From JBCBJZ01 sp038522635 (GTDB lineage: Bacteria; Pseudomonadota; Alphaproteobacteria; Rhizobiales; Hyphomicrobiaceae): a DNA stretch of 9,834 bases. Position numbers and translations under genes: made by a program. The notes under the pieces were generated by a model, which did not search any database, had not been told where the DNA came from, and saw only the letters and a program-made list of their open reading frames with translations. Of this stretch, positions 6,404 through 9,834 are shown in pieces (the first letter of the stretch is position 1; the number at the start of each line of letters is the position of its first letter). Location of the stretch: positions 1-9,834 of the forward strand of contig JBCBJZ010000136.1 of assembly GCA_038522635.1 (NCBI GenBank), in the 5' to 3' direction.

Positions 6404-6817
6404 GTGGCCGTAAAGACATTTGGACAACGCAACAGTTCGCCTTCGGGCCGGCGGCCTACGCTTCGCGAGGCCGATCCCAGCGCGGCCTCCGCCATGGCTG
6501 CGAGCGCACCGCCCCTTGCGGCGCCCGAGCAGGAGGAAGATCGCTATGCGCCGCGCAAGGCGGTTTCACTGTCGGGACTGATCGCGTTTGAAGGCCGTTC
6601 GACCTACTACAACTGCACGGTCAAAGACATGTCGACGACCGGCGCGTGCCTGCTGATCGCGACGCCGAAAGGCGGCAGCGCGCTTGACCCGGCCGCCATC
6701 CCCGACCGGATCTCGCTGTTTTTGAGCGTCGACCGCCTGCGCGTCGAATGTCAGGTGATGTGGCGCGGTCTGGCCGAATGCGGCGTGCGTTTCAAGACGA
6801 TGCCGACGCCCTATTGA
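6404..6817 (+). CDS. PilZ-domain protein, putative c-di-GMP effector
   Basis: Protein of 137 residues consisting essentially of one PilZ domain after a disordered, Ser/Ala/Pro-rich leader (1-45). Both c-di-GMP-binding motifs are present: RYAPR (47-51, RxxxR) and DMSTTGA (75-81, D/NxSxxG). The usual closing strand GVRF is at 127-130. PilZ proteins of this size bind cyclic di-GMP and often modulate motility or exopolysaccharide production; the partner here is unknown. The start is uncertain. The GTG at 6404 has only a weak GGTGAT upstream, and an ATG at 6494 has no ribosome site but would still keep both motifs. It is transcribed in the same direction as amtB but separated from it by two terminators, so it is probably independent. 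It converges on the VOC gene 42 bp away. Confidence 0.85.
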   Translation: MAVKTFGQRNSSPSGRRPTLREADPSAASAMAASAPPLAAPEQEEDRYAPRKAVSLSGLIAFEGRSTYYNCTVKDMSTTGACLLIATPKGGSALDPAAIPDRISLFLSVDRLRVECQVMWRGLAECGVRFKTMPTPY

Positions 6818-6824
6818 AGGCGTG

Positions 6825-6846
6825 TTGGCAGCCGCAGCCGGGCCAA
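6825..6846. terminator. Weak hairpin between convergent PilZ and VOC genes
   Basis: TTGGC (6825-6829) and GCCAA (6842-6846) are inverted repeats with a 12-nt GC-rich loop in the 42-bp gap between two convergent stops, followed on the plus strand by AATT. The short stem and lack of a T-run make this only a possible terminator. Confidence 0.2.
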
Positions 6847-6859
6847 AATTGGTGCGCCC

Positions 6860-7234
6860 TCAAAGCTCTTCGCAGAACGTGAGCTTGTTGCCAAACGGGT
6901 CGGCGATCGTCAGATCGAGCTCACGCCACGGCTGTTCCTGCGGCTCGCCTGGCTTGGCAAACTTGTAGTTGGCCGCGCGGAGCCGTTGCGCCATCGCTTT
7001 GAGGCCCACGGTCTCGATACGCACGCGCTGACCGGGCGTGCTGTCTCCAAAATGCTCCGACAAGTGAAGCACGCAATTGCCTTTGCGGATGCCCATGTAA
7101 AGCGGCGCATCGGGGCCAAAGCGGTGCTCGAACAAGACTTCGAACCCAAGGAAGTCCAAATAGAACGAACGCGCGAGTGCCTCATCGAACGAACGCAGGA
7201 TGGGGACGACGGCAGAATGGTGCTCGGTGCTCAT
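6860..7234 (-). CDS. VOC-superfamily (glyoxalase/bleomycin-resistance fold) protein
   Basis: Protein of 124 residues, the size of a single vicinal-oxygen-chelate unit with two beta-alpha-beta-beta-beta modules. Visible landmarks are VVPILRSFDEALARSFYLDFLGFEV (from residue 9), the HLSEHFGDSTPG segment (57-68), VRIETV (71-76) and ADPFGNKLTF (111-120), the last a strong VOC signature. The first-strand metal ligand expected in true glyoxalases is not evident (VVPILRS has no His), as in the bleomycin-binding branch, so neither catalysis nor resistance should be assumed. The start at 7234 has AAGGA about 8 nt upstream; a longer frame to 7276 lacks support. The start lies inside the 3' end of the L,D-transpeptidase gene on the same strand, suggesting translational coupling. 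Confidence 0.85.
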   Translation of the reverse strand: MSTEHHSAVVPILRSFDEALARSFYLDFLGFEVLFEHRFGPDAPLYMGIRKGNCVLHLSEHFGDSTPGQRVRIETVGLKAMAQRLRAANYKFAKPGEPQEQPWRELDLTIADPFGNKLTFCEEL

Positions 7235-7811
7235 GGTTTTGTCCTTGGCGGGCCGGAGGCTTTGGTCTCTTAACACGGCGCGGCGCGGCGATCACAAGGC
7301 GTGTCCGGGAGGTCAGCCGCGTCAGGAGGCGGCGCATAGCATCCCGCTCCAAAGCTATGCAACCGGCCGTGGGCTCGAAGCCAGCGCGCGCCAGATGCAT
7401 GAAAACAGCGCTGCCCCTGCCCTGCACCCGCGGCCGCCGGTTGTGGCTGAGCACGATGACGAGATCGTAAAGCGGATCGTCCCTCCACATCCGTTCAGCG
7501 CTGGCCGGATAGGGGTGCGTGACCGCGCGGTTGTAGTTGCGATCGCCCACCGCATCACACCAGCCCGCGTGCCGGGTGAGGGGACGCACGGGCAAGCCGG
7601 TGCGCGGACGCAGCAGCCGATCAGGCCTGTAATGGAGCGTGCATAGGCGCCAGATGCCCGCGGGCGTTGCACCGTCGCCCTCACGCTTATCGGTGCGGAT
7701 GCCGCCACGCCCGATCGCACAGCGCAAACGCAACGGCCCGGCAACAAGCCGTCCAACCCGCGCGCGCGTGTTGAGAACTTGGACGGTGAGCTGGCTGACT
7801 GATAGCGCCAT
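7182..7811 (-). CDS. L,D-transpeptidase catalytic-domain (YkuD) protein
   Basis: Protein of 209 residues. The YkuD domain covers about residues 8-175, with CAIGRGGIRTDKREGDGATP (31-50), GWCDAVGDRNYN (83-94), the Trp-Arg-Asp-Asp stretch MWRDDPLYDLVIVL (108-121) and the active-site segment FMHLARAGFEPTAGCIAL (137-154), with His139 and nucleophile Cys151. Such enzymes make 3-3 peptidoglycan crosslinks or attach proteins to peptidoglycan; the subgroup function is not settled. No signal peptide is visible. After the domain ends near residue 175 there is a basic, Pro-rich tail of about 34 residues that overlaps the VOC gene by 53 bp. Start: the ATG at 7811 has AGAGG 7 nt upstream; the ATG two codons earlier (7817) is the alternative, with GGAG 11 nt away. 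Confidence 0.88.
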   Translation of the reverse strand: MALSVSQLTVQVLNTRARVGRLVAGPLRLRCAIGRGGIRTDKREGDGATPAGIWRLCTLHYRPDRLLRPRTGLPVRPLTRHAGWCDAVGDRNYNRAVTHPYPASAERMWRDDPLYDLVIVLSHNRRPRVQGRGSAVFMHLARAGFEPTAGCIALERDAMRRLLTRLTSRTRLVIAAPRRVKRPKPPARQGQNHEHRAPFCRRPHPAFVR

Positions 7812-7835
7812 CGGCATGCCTCTTTGCGCTCCGTG

Positions 7836-7940
7836 CTAGAGCCGGTTCGCTTCAGCTTGAAGCAGAACCGACATCTAAGTTTTTGTTTTGTCGTTCATCT
7901 TTCGCCTCAGGTGACTCCACCTGAAGCGGATGAACATTAG
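7836..7940. repeat. Palindromic intergenic repeat, copy B (~105 bp)
   Basis: Same element as 1659-1762, same orientation, and better preserved structurally. The left half folds as CGGTTC (7843-7848) plus GCTTCA (7849-7854) against TGAAGC (7858-7863) and GAACCG (7865-7870), with a single bulged A. The right half folds as GTTCATC (7893-7899) with GATGAAC (7929-7935) around CGCCTCAGGTG (7903-7913) with CACCTGAAGCG (7918-7928). The spacer between the hairpins is T-rich. The element starts CTAGAG and ends ATTAG. It sits between the divergent L,D-transpeptidase and response-regulator genes, only about 25 bp from the former's start, so it probably overlaps that gene's promoter or leader region. Confidence 0.8.
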
Positions 7941-7989
7941 GGCAGCGCAACCCAACACGCCTCGCCCACTTTCGTCCGCTCACCACGTT

Positions 7990-8027
7990 CTCACCGCGAA
8001 GTGAGTTCGGTTGACACATGCGGTGTC
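7990..8027. promoter_or_regulatory. Two short dyads and a TTGACA in the divergent region before the response regulator
   Basis: CTCAC (7990-7994) with GTGAG (8001-8005), and GACAC (8013-8017) with GTGTC (8023-8027), are perfect 5-bp inverted repeats 8 bp apart. A perfect TTGACA lies at 8011-8016, but no -10 hexamer is recognisable 16-18 bp downstream. This may be an operator-promoter region for the regulator gene, about 135-170 bp before its start, or chance in a GC-rich gap. The rest of 7941-8161 holds nothing I can name. Confidence 0.2.
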
Positions 8028-8161
8028 TTGCGCAACGCACGCGGCATGCTGAGATCAACGACACCGCAGCGCACGCTATCGTGGCCGCCGGTTGACCCTT
8101 CCCGCCGCCGAATGCGACGCTTCGGTACCCCCAAATAAAGACATTGATGGAGCGCCCATCC

Positions 8162-8848
8162 ATGAGCAATGCCCGCAAAATCATCATCGTGGATGACGAC
8201 GACGACCTGCGTACCTCGCTTCAAGACCAACTGGCGTTGCACGACGAGTTCAACGTCCTCAGTGCCGATACCGCCGGTGGCGGCATCGAACTGGCCAAGG
8301 GGGAGCATGTCGACTTAGTGCTGCTCGATGTGGGGCTGCCGGACATGGATGGTCGCGAAGCCTGCAAAGTGATGCGCAAGAACGGCTTCAAGAGCCCGAT
8401 CATCATGCTGACCGGCAATGACTCGGACGCCGACATGATCTTGGGCCTTGATGCTGGCGCCAACGACTACGTGACGAAGCCCTTCAAGTTCGCTGTGCTG
8501 CTGGCCCGCATCCGCGCGCAACTGCGCCAGCACGAGCAGAGCGAGGACGCGGTGTTCACGATCGGAAAGTACACCTTCAAGCCATCCGCCAAGCTGATGC
8601 TGGACGATAAGGGCAGCAAGGTGCGGCTGACCGAGAAGGAAACGTCGATCCTGAAATTTCTCTACCGCTCAGGCGAGAAGGTCGTGACGCGCGATATTTT
8701 GCTGCACGAGGTGTGGGGTTATAACGCGGGCGTCACCACGCACACGCTGGAGACCCACATCTACCGGCTGCGCCAGAAGATCGAAGAGGACCCTTCGAAC
8801 GCGTCGCTGCTGGTGACGGAAACGGGCGGGTATAAGTTACTGCCCTGA
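8162..8848 (+). CDS. OmpR-family response regulator, CenR/OtpR-like
   Basis: Protein of 228 residues with an N-terminal receiver (about 6-122) and C-terminal winged-helix DNA-binding domain (about 132-228). In the receiver the acidic pocket is DDDDD (11-15), the phospho-acceptor is Asp56 in LLDVGLPDMDG, the switch Thr is Thr84 in IMLTGND, and Lys106 is in TKPF. The output domain carries KVRLTEKETSILKFLY (153-168) and HTLETHIYRLRQKIEEDP (194-211). The pattern closely resembles the conserved Rhizobiales regulator known as CenR or OtpR, tied to envelope integrity in Caulobacter and Brucella; this identification is from memory of the family. No histidine kinase is adjacent. The start at 8162 has GGAG 9 nt upstream; in-frame TTG and ATG codons at 8144 and 8147 lack one. 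The neighbouring L,D-transpeptidase and acyltransferase genes fit an envelope role. Confidence 0.92.
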   Translation: MSNARKIIIVDDDDDLRTSLQDQLALHDEFNVLSADTAGGGIELAKGEHVDLVLLDVGLPDMDGREACKVMRKNGFKSPIIMLTGNDSDADMILGLDAGANDYVTKPFKFAVLLARIRAQLRQHEQSEDAVFTIGKYTFKPSAKLMLDDKGSKVRLTEKETSILKFLYRSGEKVVTRDILLHEVWGYNAGVTTHTLETHIYRLRQKIEEDPSNASLLVTETGGYKLLP

Positions 8849-8901
8849 GCGCTGGCGTTGGCCTTGTGCTGCGCGCATATCATCTTTGGTCGACTTCGGG
8901 T

Positions 8902-9681
8902 TCACCCTTGGTGATCCCGATCGACCGCCCGATGATGTAGCGCGGCCTCCACCGTTGGCGGCGGCGTTGCGCCCGCTGCCGCCTCGTCGAGCAACGCATC
9001 GCTTGCACGCTCAAGCGCTGTCTCGAGTGCAGCCTGATAGGCCTGCCGTTTCAAGCCGGCAGGCAAGGGCGGCAGGAGCTCAACGATGATGGTGCCGGGA
9101 TAACGCCGCAGCGTACGGCGAGGCCAGTAGAGGCCGGAATTCAACGCGACCGGTACCGTCCGGCCATCAAGCGCGTTGTTGAGCGCCGCGACACCAGGCT
9201 TGTAATCAGCAGGGGCGCCCGGCGCCTGGCGCGTCCCTTCCGGAAAGATCAGGATGTCGCGACCGGCCTTGCTTCTGGCCTGGGCATCGCTGACCATTTT
9301 GCGCAATGCGCGCGCGCCTTGCCCGCGTTCAACCAGGATGTGCTCGAACTTTCGTGAGAACCAGCCGTAGAACGGGATGCGACCGAGTTCCGCCTTCATG
9401 ACCAACGCAGGGTCGCGGAACAGCGGGATCAGCGCGAAGGTGTCCCAGGCGGATTGGTGCTTGGCAGCGATCAGAGCGGGCTCAGCCGGTAGGTGCTCAA
9501 GGCCCCGCACCTCAACGCGCGTGTTGCAGATGACGCGTAGCAGCCAAAGGCAGGCGCGCGCGTGGGTCCGCAGTCCGGCCATGGCCCAGGCGCGCGGGCC
9601 AAACAGGAGAGGCGAACCGCCGATCACAAACACGGCGGTGGTCACGTAAAACGCGAGCGCGAACAGAACCGAGCGGAGCAT
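8902..9681 (-). CDS. Lysophospholipid/1-acylglycerol-3-phosphate acyltransferase (PlsC family)
   Basis: Protein of 259 residues, a usual PlsC length. It transfers an acyl chain to a lysophospholipid-type acceptor at the inner membrane. An N-terminal hydrophobic segment (about 4-27) anchors it. The four acyltransferase blocks are recognisable: HQSAWD (75-80, HX4D with catalytic His75 and Asp80), KAELGRIPFYGW (96-107), FPEGTR (146-151) and VPVALNSGLYW (176-186). The Lys before His75, where many PlsC enzymes have Asn, marks a divergent subgroup common in Alphaproteobacteria, so the acceptor may not be lysophosphatidate itself. No strong ribosome site precedes the ATG. It is convergent with the response-regulator gene (53 bp between stops, no clear terminator seen), so it is not in that gene's operon; its own upstream partners would lie beyond the window. 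Confidence 0.9.
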   Translation of the reverse strand: MLRSVLFALAFYVTTAVFVIGGSPLLFGPRAWAMAGLRTHARACLWLLRVICNTRVEVRGLEHLPAEPALIAAKHQSAWDTFALIPLFRDPALVMKAELGRIPFYGWFSRKFEHILVERGQGARALRKMVSDAQARSKAGRDILIFPEGTRQAPGAPADYKPGVAALNNALDGRTVPVALNSGLYWPRRTLRRYPGTIIVELLPPLPAGLKRQAYQAALETALERASDALLDEAAAGATPPPTVEAALHHRAVDRDHQG

Positions 9682-9796
9682 GAAGACATCTAATCGGTGG
9701 GAGCGCGTGTAATCGCTGGGAGGGCGTGGGCCGCGCGGCGGAACGCAACGCTATAACCGACTTTAGGGTCGCACGCACGCCTCCAGGCAGGATCTA

Positions 9797-9817
9797 GACC
9801 AACGGGCGCAAAGCACG
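9797..9817. repeat. Third copy of the amtB-downstream repeat arm, possibly truncated by the window edge
   Basis: GACCAACGGGCGCAAAGCAC (9797-9816) shares the 14-mer CAACGGGCGCAAAG with the right arm of the inverted repeat at 6241-6262 (read in reverse complement), and is preceded by CTA as in a CTAGA-type terminus. Its pairing arm, if any, would lie outside the window. The surrounding 9682-9834 contains no gene I can support. Confidence 0.45.
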
Positions 9818-9834
9818 GATCGCCGGCTCAAGCA

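Noticed and set aside
6860..7234. Annotation as a true glyoxalase I or antibiotic-resistance gene
   Set aside because: The VOC fold is clear, but the expected first-strand metal ligand is not visible and the context gives no resistance link, so only the superfamily is called.
8011..8039. Confident sigma-70 promoter for the response regulator
   Set aside because: TTGACA is perfect, but the matching -10 position reads AACGCA or similar GC-rich sequence, so only a weak regulatory entry was made.
1..9834. CRISPR array, tRNA/rRNA, transposase, prophage or defence system
   Set aside because: No regularly spaced repeats, cloverleaf, ribosomal RNA segment, DDE transposase, integrase, nuclease or toxin-antitoxin pattern was found on either strand.

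Overview
The window is an ordinary-looking piece of chromosome from a GC-rich alphaproteobacterium, most likely of the Hyphomicrobiales/Rhizobiales. Three things point there: the ubiH-like, tesB, glnK, amtB neighbourhood, the characteristic OmpR-type response regulator at 8162-8848, and the style of the palindromic intergenic repeats. I see no rRNA, tRNA, CRISPR array, transposase, phage gene or toxin-antitoxin pair.

Layout. (1) 1-432 is the 3' end of a membrane protein gene, cut by the window edge. It is convergent with (2) a minus-strand pair: an FAD-dependent ubiquinone-type ring hydroxylase (1771-3072) followed by a ketopantoate-reductase-like NAD(P)-dependent enzyme (462-1523). A palindromic repeat copy (1659-1762) sits between them. 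(3) Divergent from the hydroxylase is tesB, acyl-CoA thioesterase II (3168-4103). (4) glnK (4357-4695) and amtB (4734-6098) form a nitrogen-control operon with a clear sigma-54 -24/-12 promoter at 4225-4240, two candidate NtrC dyads and a strong terminator after amtB. (5) A 305-bp gap holds a long inverted repeat that overlaps a second strong terminator, followed by a small PilZ-domain gene (6404-6817). (6) A minus-strand pair encodes a YkuD L,D-transpeptidase (7182-7811) and a VOC/glyoxalase-fold protein (6860-7234); the two overlap by 53 bp. (7) A second copy of the same palindromic repeat (7836-7940) lies upstream of a CenR/OtpR-like response regulator (8162-8848). (8) A PlsC-family acyltransferase (8902-9681, minus) converges on the regulator. 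The last ~150 bp contain no gene I can support.

How they work together. GlnK and AmtB are the ammonium uptake and sensing pair, under nitrogen-limitation control. The hydroxylase and TesB touch quinone and acyl-CoA metabolism. The right-hand third has an envelope theme: peptidoglycan L,D-crosslinking, an OmpR-class regulator of the type linked to envelope homeostasis, and phospholipid acyl transfer. PilZ adds a possible c-di-GMP effector.

I did not find a convincing new multi-gene system. The most unusual signals are non-coding. One is a two-copy, ~105-bp, double-hairpin repeat. The other is an inverted repeat whose right arm is shared with a terminator, giving attenuator-like alternative folds, and whose arm sequence recurs at the right edge of the window. 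All starts were chosen by eye from Shine-Dalgarno spacing and family N-termini; no database searches were run.
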